DNA of 64,000 bases from JANMZO01 sp963763135 (lineage in GTDB: Bacteria > Actinomycetota > Acidimicrobiia > Acidimicrobiales > JANYDT01): NCBI GenBank assembly GCA_963763135.1, contig CAVXNJ010000009.1:186001-250000 (forward strand), in the 5' to 3' direction. Position numbers and translations under genes: made by a program. Positions 8,853 through 17,823 of this stretch are shown here, piece by piece. Under the pieces are notes generated by a model that did not search any database, was not told where the DNA came from, and was given only the letters and a program-made list of their open reading frames with translations. How positions within the stretch are numbered: position 1 is the first letter of the stretch; each line of letters begins with the position of its first letter.

Positions 8853-9872
8853 TCAGAGTTTGAGAGTTCCGAGAAATTCGATCAGCGCCGCATTGACCTC
8901 ATCGGGTCGTTCCTGTTGCGTCCAGTGGCCACAGCCCTCAAGGATGATCGAGCGGTGAAGTTTCGGCAGCGTGCGCTCGAACGCGGCGATGCTGGCGGCG
9001 CCCCAGACTGTGGGTCCGTCGCGGTCTCCGCCGATAAACAACGCGGGCACGTCGATCTTCGCTCCCCGGAAGGCAGCCAGGTCCTCCCAGTCCCTATCGA
9101 CGTTGCGATAGCGGTTGAGCGGGCCGCGTAGCCCGCTGTGCTCGAACTCATATGTATACATATCAAGATCGGCATCGGTAAGCCACGCCGGCATCGACTC
9201 GGGCCGGCTGAACCGGTCCTTCATGCGAGCACCATGGGGGATCGTGGCAATAGTGCCCTTGGAGGGGTCGGGGCGTGGCGCGTCACCTGAGCCGCTGAAC
9301 ATGAACCCGAGGAGCCAATCGCGCACGTCGGACTCGATTTCAGCCTCGGCCCGGCCGGGCTCCTGGAAGTATTCGACGTAGAACTCCTCGTCGCCGGCCA
9401 TGGCTCGCATCATCGTGGAGGGGCGCAGGTCGGACGGCGGCGAAAACGGCACTGACAGTCCTGCGACAGCAGTGAACACATCGGGTCGCAACATCGTCGA
9501 GTTCCACGCGATCGGGGCTCCCCAGTCGTGGCCGAAAATCACTGCTGTCTCCGAACCCAGAGCGGAAACCAATCCGACGTTGTCGGCCACCAGGCGCACC
9601 ATACGGTAATCCTCGACGGCCAGCGGCTTCGATGAGCGGCCGTATCCCCGAACATCGATGGCCACGACGCGGTACCCCGCGGCGGCGATCGCCGGAATCT
9701 GGTGGCGCCACGAGTACCAGGACTCCGGGAAGCCGTGGATGAGCAGAACGAGCGGTCCTTCGCCCGCTTCGACGCAGTGGACACGCTGATCGCCGACCCG
9801 CACCACATGCGACCGGGCTCCGGTTGGAAGATTGTCGATTGTCACTCGGCAAGTGTGCCAGCGGACTGCCAT
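8853..9872 (-). CDS. alpha/beta hydrolase, epoxide-hydrolase-like
   Basis: 339 residues. HGFPESWYSWRHQI supplies the oxyanion motif, GHDWGAP the nucleophilic Asp (D116) and GCGHWTQQERP the catalytic His (about residue 316). The HGFPE plus GHDWG combination is characteristic of soluble epoxide hydrolases and fluoroacetate-dehalogenase relatives. Start at 9872 lacks a clear ribosome site; a GTG at 9845 (VTIDNLPTGARSH) is a plausible alternative. It lies downstream of the DDN-family gene on the same strand, with a short repeat tract between. Confidence 0.88.
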   Translation of the reverse strand: MAVRWHTCRVTIDNLPTGARSHVVRVGDQRVHCVEAGEGPLVLLIHGFPESWYSWRHQIPAIAAAGYRVVAIDVRGYGRSSKPLAVEDYRMVRLVADNVGLVSALGSETAVIFGHDWGAPIAWNSTMLRPDVFTAVAGLSVPFSPPSDLRPSTMMRAMAGDEEFYVEYFQEPGRAEAEIESDVRDWLLGFMFSGSGDAPRPDPSKGTIATIPHGARMKDRFSRPESMPAWLTDADLDMYTYEFEHSGLRGPLNRYRNVDRDWEDLAAFRGAKIDVPALFIGGDRDGPTVWGAASIAAFERTLPKLHRSIILEGCGHWTQQERPDEVNAALIEFLGTLKL

Positions 9873-9890
9873 CTAGTGCGATTCGAAGTC

Positions 9891-9931
9891 ATTGGTCCGA
9901 GGTATTTGTCCAAGGTCATTTGTCCGAGGTC
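9891..9931. repeat. three tandem copies of a 14-bp unit
   Basis: Units ATTGGTCCGAGGT, ATTTGTCCAAGGTC and ATTTGTCCGAGGTC follow one another, with a decayed partial copy at 9881. The tract sits in the 82-bp gap between the DDN-family stop (9955) and the hydrolase start (9872). Confidence 0.8.
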
Positions 9932-9954
9932 ATTCATGATTCACTTCGATGTCA

Positions 9955-10539
9955 TCAGTGATTGACCGCTACTCGTGGTTCGAGGACTACAACTGCCGTC
10001 TCCGTCATCCGAAGCTCGGCGTAGGCGTCGAGGTCCTTGTCGATCTGTTGCCATCGTGACCACAGCCGTTCGCGTTCCGCGCCCTGCGCCGCCCGCCCGG
10101 TGACGAGGCGGTGACCATCGGGCAGGTCCACGCTGACTTCGGGATGGGTCTGCAGGTTCAGCCACCATGCGGGCTCGCCCTTCCCCCAGCCGTTCATCGC
10201 CATCGTGACAAGGTTTGGGCCATCCTCGAAGTAGCCGACCATCACGCTGTGCTCGCGTCCGGACCGTCGGCCGATCGTGTTCAAGCGAAGAGCACCCCAC
10301 CGGTTCTTCTTTGGGCGCCACAATCCCAGGCGACCGCCCGTGAGCCGATACACGCGTCGATGGCCGAACCAGAATGCCCGGACGAACCACCGTGGAGGCA
10401 GCCGCGGCGCTGATTTTTCGGGCGTCGTTTGCGTCTGACGCGTCGTCAGTTCGCTGGCCTCTGCGTTGGTCCGGTTGGCCAGGTTGGGGGTGATGGTCTC
10501 GCTGGTTTGCTCGCCAATTGTGTGAACAGATTCCTTCAT
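9955..10539 (-). CDS. nitroreductase/DDN family, deazaflavin (F420)-dependent
   Basis: 194 residues from the ATG at 10539, which has GAGG eight bases upstream; a GTG three codons earlier is possible. The DDN-family core is clear: LNTIGRRSGREHSVMVGYFEDGPNLVTMAMNGWGKGEPAWWLNLQTHPEVSV. Members bind F420H2 and reduce nitro-compounds, quinones or unsaturated carbonyls. The N-terminal 55 residues are polar (TTRQTQTTPEK) and probably disordered before the RWFVRAFWFGHRRVY helix. Confidence 0.9.
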   Translation of the reverse strand: MKESVHTIGEQTSETITPNLANRTNAEASELTTRQTQTTPEKSAPRLPPRWFVRAFWFGHRRVYRLTGGRLGLWRPKKNRWGALRLNTIGRRSGREHSVMVGYFEDGPNLVTMAMNGWGKGEPAWWLNLQTHPEVSVDLPDGHRLVTGRAAQGAERERLWSRWQQIDKDLDAYAELRMTETAVVVLEPRVAVNH

Positions 10540-10778
10540 CTTTCTCACCTCATTCGATCGGGCGTACGAACCGCCGTCCGATGCCGTGTCGACAATGACA
10601 AGAATGCGTGCGGATTTCCAGAGGCCAACGTCACTCGCACGATCGCTGTTCGGTCCAGCTCTTGAGGTGACTTCAAGGCGGATGGCTTTGTGTTGGAGTC
10701 CCCGGCCTGACTACTGTTCAGCCGTCGTCGTGGGGGTCACGGCCACTGGTTGCGCAACACGCGTGGAGGGTGAATCCG

Positions 10779-11858
10779 ATGGCAGGAGATGTTCGAGGGG
10801 AGCCGGAGCAGCTCGACGAACTCTGGATGACCGAAGCGTTGGAGCAGGCCGGACTTGCCCGCGGCGCGAAGGTCACCGAGGTCAAACTCGAAGGATTCAT
10901 CGGTACCGGCCAGACGGGTCGAAACGCACGCCTGTTGCTTCAGTGGGATGACCCGACCGGGCGACCGGCGAGTGTGGTTGGAAAGTTCCCGTCGGGTGAT
11001 CCCGCTGCGCGTGCGGCCGCGTTCGAAAACGGCACCTACTTCAACGAGTTCGAGTTCTACAAGTACCTGGCTCACACGTTGGATATCCGGGTGCCCACGT
11101 GCCATGTGGCACGGTTCGATGAATCGAAGCCCGACTTCGTACTTCTCATGGAAGACCTTTCCGGCTCGACGCAGGGCGATCAGTTCCGCGGGTTGAACGA
11201 AGACGAGGCAGCGCTGGCGGTTGAACAGATCGTGGGGTTGCACGCACCCAGGTGGGGAGACCCGACGCTTCGGAAATTCGCCGCAGGCCGCCCGAAGGGC
11301 GAGGAGGCCGCGATGCACTTGGGAACGATTTACTCATTGTTGGTCGACCCGTTCCTCGACCGTTTGGGGCCGGGGCTCGACGCTGACATCGTCGAGCTCG
11401 TTCGACAGCTCGGGCCGAAGGCCGTGCAGTGGGCGAACGGAACCGATACGCCGACAACCGTGGTGCACCTCGACTATCGACCCGACAATTTCATGTTCGG
11501 TCACACTCCCGATGCACCCCCGCTGGTCGTGGTCGATTGGCAGACTGTCGGTGAAGGCCACGCGATGTGGGACCTCGCGTACATGATCGGTGGCAGCTTC
11601 ATTCCGGAGCAGCGTGCGGCGGTCGAGCGTGGGTTGCTCGCCGACTATCGCAGTCGCATGGCGAGTGCAGGGGTCGCGTACGACGCCGACACCCAATGGC
11701 GTGACTATCGCCTCGGTGCATTGTGGGGCGTGGTCATGACTGTCATTGCGACGATCCTCGCCGCACAAACCGAACGTGGCGATGAGATGCTCACGGTGAT
11801 GGGGCAGCGCCACGGTCGTCATGCATTGGACCTCAACGCGCTCGAACTATTGGGCTGA
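10779..11858 (+). CDS. APH-fold phosphotransferase family protein
   Basis: 359 residues; the ATG at 10779 is preferred because GGAGG stands eight bases before it (an in-frame GTG at 10770 overlaps that site). Kinase landmarks are VVGKFPSG (nucleotide Lys), FVLLMEDLSG (hinge), HLDYRPDNFMFG (catalytic Asp and Asn) and VVVDWQ (metal-binding Asp). The group resembles ecdysteroid-kinase/DUF1679-like phosphotransferases that phosphorylate alcohol groups. It is followed after 75 nt by the linalool-dehydratase-like gene, which makes a terpenoid or sterol alcohol an attractive but unproven substrate. Confidence 0.87.
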   Translation: MAGDVRGEPEQLDELWMTEALEQAGLARGAKVTEVKLEGFIGTGQTGRNARLLLQWDDPTGRPASVVGKFPSGDPAARAAAFENGTYFNEFEFYKYLAHTLDIRVPTCHVARFDESKPDFVLLMEDLSGSTQGDQFRGLNEDEAALAVEQIVGLHAPRWGDPTLRKFAAGRPKGEEAAMHLGTIYSLLVDPFLDRLGPGLDADIVELVRQLGPKAVQWANGTDTPTTVVHLDYRPDNFMFGHTPDAPPLVVVDWQTVGEGHAMWDLAYMIGGSFIPEQRAAVERGLLADYRSRMASAGVAYDADTQWRDYRLGALWGVVMTVIATILAAQTERGDEMLTVMGQRHGRHALDLNALELLG

Positions 11859-11933
11859 ACTGCACAACGTGCGAGGGTCGACTCGCTATTGCTGGAATCT
11901 TCACAGTCCGACTCCAAAGGAGTTCTTCCCTTC

Positions 11934-13922
11934 ATGAACGCACCAGCAACCAACGAACACCTGATGACCGCAGTTCCGCGGCTGCTTCTGCCGGAACGCC
12001 CCCGTCGAATGGGGCCGGTGACCCGGTTCCTGATTCTTCGCACGGTCTCGGTCATCGCCCTCGTCGAAGCGCTGGGCACGGCCCTCGTGGTCGCTGGCGG
12101 TCCGGTCGCCCGGGCCGCCGGACTGTCTCTGGTGCTTCCGGGCGGTGGGTTTCTCTATGGGGCCAACCCGCTCCTGTTCGCCATCACGTGGTTGCTCATG
12201 AGCCTGGCGGTGGTTCTGTGGTGGGGAATCAGCGGACACGCCGGGATCCCGCTCGTATGGGCCCTTAGCGTCATCGGCAGTGCGGTAGCGGTGAAGGGCC
12301 CGAGACTCGTTGTTGAGCGTGGGACAACGTGGAACTGGACGATTCCGGTGGTCTACGTGCTTGCCGCGGCCTGTATCGGCGTCGTGGTGTGGAGCTTCGA
12401 AGCCCGGTTTCGACGCAAGCTTGCCCTGGTGCCTGAGCTCAACAACTACCTGGCAACCGCGTCGGTCCCGGCTCGTGTCACCGCTGAGCGGACGCTCGAT
12501 GACATGGACGCAGAACTCCTTCGTTGGAGTTACGAGATGGCCCTGCAGCCCATCGATGAATTCTCGGGTTTTGAGTGGGGCGAGCAGTTCCACGGCGGAA
12601 CCGTCATGCGTTACCAGTTGAACTATCTCGGGTGGGCTCTCGCTCCGTACGCAGTCAACTACCTCCCCAACGCTCCGGGTCAGATCGAGCTGGTGATGCG
12701 AAACCTCGTGCTGAAGCAAACCGACCTTCGGGTGTGGCAGTACTGGCAGACCCTCAACAAGGTCGGCAACTTCGACGCCAACCCCGATCCATTGGTGCGC
12801 GACAACATCATGTTCAGCGGCTTCACCGGTGATCAGATCAACCTGTACGAGGCCGCGACCGGTTCCACCTTGTTCGACGAGCCCGGATCGTTGACCTTCG
12901 TCTGGAAGGATGGTCGGACGTTCGCATACGACCACCACAGTTGGATGGCCGAAGTGAAGAAGAATTTCGAATCGAGCCGCATGGGCTTCTTTCCCTGCGA
13001 GCCAGGATGGGCGTTTGCCGCTTGCAACACCCTCGGAGCGCAGGCCCTGTACGGTCACGACCGTCTGCATGGCACTCACCTGTGGAATGACATCGAACCT
13101 CGCTGGCGCGAGACCCTGGAGCAGGAGTATCTGATGCCAGACGGTAATTATGCGAACATACGATCTACCCACACCGGGCTGTCGTGGGACACCGGCGAAA
13201 CGCCCGGGGGCGAATACTTCACGACGGGGACCCACAGCTTCCGCGACGTCGCCCCCGACTTGGGTGAACGGGGCCGGGCCCTCTCGCTTCGGGGCGTGCC
13301 GGAAAAGATGGCAAAACTTCGTGCGCTTATTAAAGACGGCGTTCTGCAGATGGAACTTCCGGAGGAGTACGAGCGCAACCGGGCGCGCAAGAGTGCCGTC
13401 CCGGGTTGGATGAAGATCATCGGCGGAGCCCGAGCTGTTGGCGACAGCGAACTCGCCGATGCAGCGATCGCTGCGAGCGACCGGCAATGCACGACAGGCG
13501 AACGGTGGCCGGAGCGGCCGTTGTCGGTCGGCGTTGCCAATCTGGCGCTGCACCTCCTCGTGCGGTGGTCCACACCCATCGACAACGCGGAGCTGAACAT
13601 TCGGGGTTATGTGCCACCGGTCGGGCCGCTGCTCTCTGACGCTCCATGGCCGGCGTTGCTCGTCACCTCGGCACGCTCGAGCGACGGCTCGTCGCTCGAT
13701 CTCCGGCTGCGTCCGGGCCCTGTCCCGGCGGACTCGGCTGTGCCGCTTCGACTCAGCGCTTTGACACCGAATTCGGCGTACCGGGTCGCCGTCACCGGTG
13801 ACACAACCGGAGCGCGGGCCGATCTGGAGTTGACTGCAGACGCCGACGGTGTCGCCTTGCTCTCTCTCGAAGTCCCGGAACCGCTAGCGATCCACCTCGC
13901 TCCGAAAGCGGCCGGCCGATGA
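11934..13922 (+). CDS. membrane-anchored linalool dehydratase/isomerase-like protein
   Basis: 662 residues from ATG 11934 (AAGGAG 11 bases upstream; a TTG at 11889 is in frame). Residues about 30-155 form four or five hydrophobic segments. The rest resembles linalool dehydratase/isomerase (Ldi), an (alpha/alpha)6-barrel. Shared blocks are RVWxYW, DPxxxxNIMxxG, a T-G-S turn and CEP-x6-C followed by DRLHGT. The two Cys (355 and 364) keep the nine-residue spacing of the Ldi catalytic pair. The position of the Ldi active-site His in NIMYKGH is Phe here. A C-terminal beta-rich domain (about 560-662) looks like a carbohydrate- or Ig-type module. Reaction unknown; a terpenoid or other hydrophobic alcohol is a guess. 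Confidence 0.75.
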   Translation: MNAPATNEHLMTAVPRLLLPERPRRMGPVTRFLILRTVSVIALVEALGTALVVAGGPVARAAGLSLVLPGGGFLYGANPLLFAITWLLMSLAVVLWWGISGHAGIPLVWALSVIGSAVAVKGPRLVVERGTTWNWTIPVVYVLAAACIGVVVWSFEARFRRKLALVPELNNYLATASVPARVTAERTLDDMDAELLRWSYEMALQPIDEFSGFEWGEQFHGGTVMRYQLNYLGWALAPYAVNYLPNAPGQIELVMRNLVLKQTDLRVWQYWQTLNKVGNFDANPDPLVRDNIMFSGFTGDQINLYEAATGSTLFDEPGSLTFVWKDGRTFAYDHHSWMAEVKKNFESSRMGFFPCEPGWAFAACNTLGAQALYGHDRLHGTHLWNDIEPRWRETLEQEYLMPDGNYANIRSTHTGLSWDTGETPGGEYFTTGTHSFRDVAPDLGERGRALSLRGVPEKMAKLRALIKDGVLQMELPEEYERNRARKSAVPGWMKIIGGARAVGDSELADAAIAASDRQCTTGERWPERPLSVGVANLALHLLVRWSTPIDNAELNIRGYVPPVGPLLSDAPWPALLVTSARSSDGSSLDLRLRPGPVPADSAVPLRLSALTPNSAYRVAVTGDTTGARADLELTADADGVALLSLEVPEPLAIHLAPKAAGR

Positions 13923-14038
13923 TCTCGATGTACCTCAACTGCGCCCAGGTGTGGGTGCGATTGGTTCGCCTGTGGTGTCGGCTGACGCGACGCCCTCAAG
14001 TCACCTACGAGGCTCCGCCACTGGTCCATCGAGACTAG
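13919..14038 (+). CDS. possible 39-residue coupled small ORF
   Basis: An ATG overlaps the stop of the Ldi-like gene (ATGA) and opens 39 codons (MISMYLNCAQVWVRLVRLWC...) with an arginine-rich amphipathic helix and a PP-containing tail, ending in TAG. It is followed 15 nt later by a hairpin. Overlap and hairpin suit a real gene, but length and composition alone cannot prove coding. Confidence 0.3.
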   Translation: MISMYLNCAQVWVRLVRLWCRLTRRPQVTYEAPPLVHRD

Positions 14039-14052
14039 GCCCTGGTCTAAAC

Positions 14053-14071
14053 GGGTGACGTCGCGTCACCC
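14053..14071 (+). terminator. hairpin after Ldi-like operon
   Basis: Perfect 8-bp stem GGGTGACG/CGTCACCC around a TCG loop, 15 nt after the small ORF and before the signalling block. It has no U-tract, so a terminator role is tentative. Confidence 0.45.
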
Positions 14072-14143
14072 CGGAGAATGCTTTTCGACGGAAAATTTGC
14101 GAAGACCAGCAGGAGCGCGTGAAGGTGGTCGAAAGGGGCATTC

Positions 14144-16099
14144 ATGCGCGTTGGGGAACACGAAAACTGGCTTCAAGATCTTCGCTATTCCAAGCGACAT
14201 TCCATGGTGATAATGGTGGTGCCCTGCTTGGTATTTGCCTGGATGAGCAGGTACTCAAAGATCTCGGAACTCGCGATTGAGGGCAGTCTCATTGGCATCG
14301 CCGGGGCTGCGATGTTCGTTCAGGGTCGCAAGCACGTCGAAGCCATTGCTTCGGCGACGGCCACCTTGGAGCACCGGCTGGCCTCACTCGTGTCGAACGC
14401 GTCCGACATGATCGGGATCTGCGATATCGATGGCACGATCCGGTACATCAACCCGGCTTGCGAGACGATGCTTGGTTACTCTCCGGCCGAGGTGCTGGAG
14501 TTTCCCGAATATGCCCGGATCCATCCCGACGATGTCAGCAAGTTCGAGGAGATTGGTGATCTGCTCGCGATCCACGGTCGCCCCGTCAAAGTCATCTACC
14601 GCGTCCAGCACCGAGACGGTCGGTGGAGAACATTGGAGAACTCGATCACGAACATGATCGCCGATTCGGCCATCGGTGGACTGGTCTGGAACGCCCGGGA
14701 CATTACGGAACAGGTCGAACTGGAAAGCCGCCTCACGCACCATGTGTTTCACGATCCGTTGACCGGACTCGCGAACCGCTCGTTGTTGCGTGATCGAATT
14801 GAACAGGGACTCGGCCGGGCGAGACGAACCGGAGAACAGGTCGGCATAGTCCTGCTGGATCTCGATGGCTTCAAGAACATCAACGACACGCTGGGTCACA
14901 GTGCCGGTGATCAGATTCTTGGCAGCGCGGGTACGCGACTTAGTCAATGTCTTAGGCCCGGCGACACGATCGCTCGCCTGGGTGGCGACGAGTTCGCGGT
15001 ATTTCTCGAAGACGTTGATGTTGCGGTGATCGAGTCGGCCGCCAACCGCCTCCTCGGCGTGCTCCGCCCCCCATTTCGCGTCGATGGACGAGAGGTGTAC
15101 GTGACATCAAGCGCCGGGATGGTGGCGACCGTTGACGCACACGAGACCGTCGACGACTTGCTGCGTGAAGCCGATCTCGCGATGTACGCCGCAAAAGGGG
15201 CCGGCGGTGATCGAATCCAATGGTTCGAGGACCGGATGCAAACCCGTTTACGCGATCGGGCCGAGTTGATCGACGACCTTCGACATGCGATACAACGCGA
15301 CGAGTTTCATCTGGTGTTTCAACCGACCGTGGATGTAAAGAGCGGCCGCATAGTCGGGGCAGAGACGCTGCTTCGATGGCAACACCCGAAGCGCGGCAAC
15401 ATTCCGCCATCGGTCTTCATCCCGTTGGCCGAAGGGAGCGGCCAGATCAACGCCATCGGCCGTTGGGTGTTATCCGAGGCCTGTACATTCGGCCGGATTT
15501 GGCAGCGCCAGCATCCCGATTTCACGCTCGCCGTGAACCTATCGTCGCGGCAGCTGAAGGACCCCTCGATCGTCGACGACGTGGCGGGAGTGCTTCGGGT
15601 GACATCGTTTCCGGCTCGCAACCTCGTACTCGAAGTGACCGAGACGGCACTCGTCGACGATCCGGCCCTCGCCCAGGCTCGACTGTTGGAACTGAAGGCA
15701 CTCGGACTCCGCCTGGCCATCGACGATTTTGGGACCGGTTACAGCTCACTGGCCCAGCTCCAGCGCTTTCCGATCGACATCATCAAAGTCGACAAGTCGT
15801 TCGTGGACCGGATCACCGAACCGAGCGGCGGTGTCTTCGTCCGTGTCATCGTGACGCTGGCGCACGAACTCGGTCTCGAGACAATCGCTGAGGGCGTCGA
15901 GCTCCCATCCCAACACGATGCCCTTCGCCGTATGGGCTGTCTGCAGGCCCAGGGGTATCTCTTCGCCAAACCGATGGGTCCCGCAGCGCTCAACACGCTG
16001 CTGGCCGGATCTGCAAATGAGCCCAAACGATTCAGTGCTCCGGGCTCGGCAACGGTCGGTGAATTGGTCCCGGTCGGTGGGATGGTACCGGTCGTCTGA
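14144..16099 (+). CDS. membrane PAS-GGDEF-EAL c-di-GMP protein
   Basis: 651 residues: two N-terminal hydrophobic segments (about 20-36 and 45-60), a PAS domain (about 78-190, SDMIGICDIDGTIRYIN), GGDEF (about 200-365, intact LGGDEFAVFL at 280-285) and EAL (about 370-620). The EAL signature reads ETLLRW rather than EALLRW. The catalytic Glu and the later motifs (NLSSRQL, EVTETAL, DDFGTGYSSL, DKSFV, EGVE) are kept, so phosphodiesterase activity is likely. Both synthesis and breakdown of c-di-GMP are therefore possible. It heads a block of signalling genes on the same strand. Confidence 0.92.
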   Translation: MRVGEHENWLQDLRYSKRHSMVIMVVPCLVFAWMSRYSKISELAIEGSLIGIAGAAMFVQGRKHVEAIASATATLEHRLASLVSNASDMIGICDIDGTIRYINPACETMLGYSPAEVLEFPEYARIHPDDVSKFEEIGDLLAIHGRPVKVIYRVQHRDGRWRTLENSITNMIADSAIGGLVWNARDITEQVELESRLTHHVFHDPLTGLANRSLLRDRIEQGLGRARRTGEQVGIVLLDLDGFKNINDTLGHSAGDQILGSAGTRLSQCLRPGDTIARLGGDEFAVFLEDVDVAVIESAANRLLGVLRPPFRVDGREVYVTSSAGMVATVDAHETVDDLLREADLAMYAAKGAGGDRIQWFEDRMQTRLRDRAELIDDLRHAIQRDEFHLVFQPTVDVKSGRIVGAETLLRWQHPKRGNIPPSVFIPLAEGSGQINAIGRWVLSEACTFGRIWQRQHPDFTLAVNLSSRQLKDPSIVDDVAGVLRVTSFPARNLVLEVTETALVDDPALAQARLLELKALGLRLAIDDFGTGYSSLAQLQRFPIDIIKVDKSFVDRITEPSGGVFVRVIVTLAHELGLETIAEGVELPSQHDALRRMGCLQAQGYLFAKPMGPAALNTLLAGSANEPKRFSAPGSATVGELVPVGGMVPVV

Positions 16100-16162
16100 C
16101 CATCCAGGCGGGAGCCCCGGCACGTTTAAGCCCGTCGTACGGTATGTGACAATCACCCAAGT

Positions 16163-16183
16163 GCAGTACGCTTCCTACTGCAA
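16163..16183. promoter_or_regulatory. inverted repeat shared with 18.5 kb site
   Basis: GCAGTA (16163-16168) and TACTGC (16176-16181) form an inverted repeat, and TTCCTACTGCAA (16172-16183) reappears in reverse complement at 18506-18517. It lies 36-56 bp upstream of the hybrid kinase start, a natural place for a regulator site. Which protein binds is not known. Confidence 0.4.
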
Positions 16184-16218
16184 ATTGCGTATATGTCGAT
16201 CCGCTTAGGAGAACCGTT

Positions 16219-17823
16219 TTGGACGGCCCAGGGGAAGCACGATTTCGAGGTCTTCTGGAAGCGGCACCCGATGCCATGATCTGCGTTGATCCGTCGGGTC
16301 GGATCACGATCGCGAACGCGCAGGCCGAGCGGCTATTTGGCTACGGCCGGGAGGAGCTGATCGGGCAACTCATTGAGGTGCTCGTTCCGGAGTCCGTTCG
16401 CGGAATCCATCCGATGTACCGCAGCAGATACGTGGCGGAACCGCGCCCACGACCGATGGGTGCCGGCATCGAACTCGCCGGTCGACGCAAGGATGGAACC
16501 GAATTCCCCGCCGAAATTTCGCTGTCCGCGATTCAGACCATCGAGGGTCTTTTGGTATCGGCGGCTATCCGCGATGTCAGCGACCGCATTGAGGCGCAGG
16601 CCGAGCGTGAACGACTCCGTCTCCAGGCCGAGCGCGAGCGCCTGGAGCGCCAACTTCATCAATCGCAGCGTCTTGAAAGCCTCGGTCAGCTCGCGGGTGG
16701 GGTTGCCCATGATTTCAATAATCTGCTGCTGGTTATCAGGAACTACGCGTCGTTCGTGAGCGAAGAACTGACCGCGGTGGCTGAGGGTCGCCCCCACGCC
16801 GAATGGGACGTCATTCGATCCGACACCCAGCAGGTCATCGCGGCAGCGGATCGGGCAACCCGATTGACCCATCAGCTTCTCGCCTTCGGACGCCGTGAAG
16901 TTGTCCATCCGGAAGCGTTGTCCCTGAATGACGTGGTGACCGATATCGAACAACTCCTCCGACGCACACTTGGGGAGCACATCCAGTTGAGGACGGCACT
17001 CGCGACTGACCTGTGGCGGACGATGGCCGACCCCGGGCAGATCGAACAGGTTCTGGTCAATCTCGCCGTCAACGCCCGAGACGCGATGGATGAAGGTGGA
17101 ACGCTGGTACTCGAGACTCAAAATGTGAGTTTGGCCGACGCCGATATTGCGGGTGATCGTCCAGCGCTTACGCCTGGTCGTTACGTTGAGTTGCGGGTTT
17201 CTGACAACGGTAAAGGGATGCACCGGGACGTCGTTGACCGCGCGTTCGAGCCGTTCTTCACGACGAAGCCGAAAGGGGAGGGGGCCGGGCTGGGGCTGGC
17301 CACGGTCTACGGCATCATCGCTCAGGCGGGTGGCGACACCGCAATTCTCTCCGACCCGGGAGTCGGCACGACGATCACGGCGTTGCTTCCAGCGACCGAC
17401 GACGTTCCGGTGGCCAACGAAACGCCGACGCTCGTCGCTCGACCCCGCGGGGAGGAGACGATTCTTCTGGTCGAAGACGAAGAGGCGGTGCGGGACCTCA
17501 CGTGCCGGATCCTGTCCAGGAACGGATACCGGGTACTGGTGGCCGATTCCGGTCCCGCCGCCCTGCAGATGGTCGAAGACCCCGCCTGCCATCCGATCCA
17601 CCTACTCCTCACCGATGTGGTCATGCCGCGGATGCTCGGCAAGGAGGTTGCCGATCACGCCGTAAAACTTCTACCCGACATCCGCGTCGTGTTCATGTCG
17701 GGCTACGCGCTTCCGACATTGGGTAATCAGACCCTGGATGAGGGCGTTGTTCTGGTGCAAAAGCCTTTTACCGAAGCGGTGTTGCTCAACACGATCCGAG
17801 AAGTGCTCAATGACCCAGACTGA
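16219..17823 (+). CDS. PAS hybrid histidine kinase with C-terminal receiver
   Basis: 534 residues from a TTG start supported by AGGAG six bases upstream. Order: PAS (8-125, AAPDAMICVDPSGRITIANAQAERLFGYGREEL), a short coiled linker of QAERERLRLQ repeats, HisKA with phospho-acceptor His164 (GGVAHDFNN), HATPase (NLAVNARDAMDEGG, SDNGKGM, GAGLGLATVYGI) and a receiver domain (about 412-530) with phospho-acceptor Asp466 (LLLTDVVMP). Cytosolic, with no membrane segment. The next gene, a NarL-type regulator, overlaps by 14 nt and is the obvious partner. Confidence 0.95.
   Translation: MDGPGEARFRGLLEAAPDAMICVDPSGRITIANAQAERLFGYGREELIGQLIEVLVPESVRGIHPMYRSRYVAEPRPRPMGAGIELAGRRKDGTEFPAEISLSAIQTIEGLLVSAAIRDVSDRIEAQAERERLRLQAERERLERQLHQSQRLESLGQLAGGVAHDFNNLLLVIRNYASFVSEELTAVAEGRPHAEWDVIRSDTQQVIAAADRATRLTHQLLAFGRREVVHPEALSLNDVVTDIEQLLRRTLGEHIQLRTALATDLWRTMADPGQIEQVLVNLAVNARDAMDEGGTLVLETQNVSLADADIAGDRPALTPGRYVELRVSDNGKGMHRDVVDRAFEPFFTTKPKGEGAGLGLATVYGIIAQAGGDTAILSDPGVGTTITALLPATDDVPVANETPTLVARPRGEETILLVEDEEAVRDLTCRILSRNGYRVLVADSGPAALQMVEDPACHPIHLLLTDVVMPRMLGKEVADHAVKLLPDIRVVFMSGYALPTLGNQTLDEGVVLVQKPFTEAVLLNTIREVLNDPD

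Noticed and set aside
11901..13553. 550-residue minus-strand frame opposite the Ldi-like gene
   Set aside because: No domain similarity and typical antisense composition, while the plus strand encodes a recognised enzyme.
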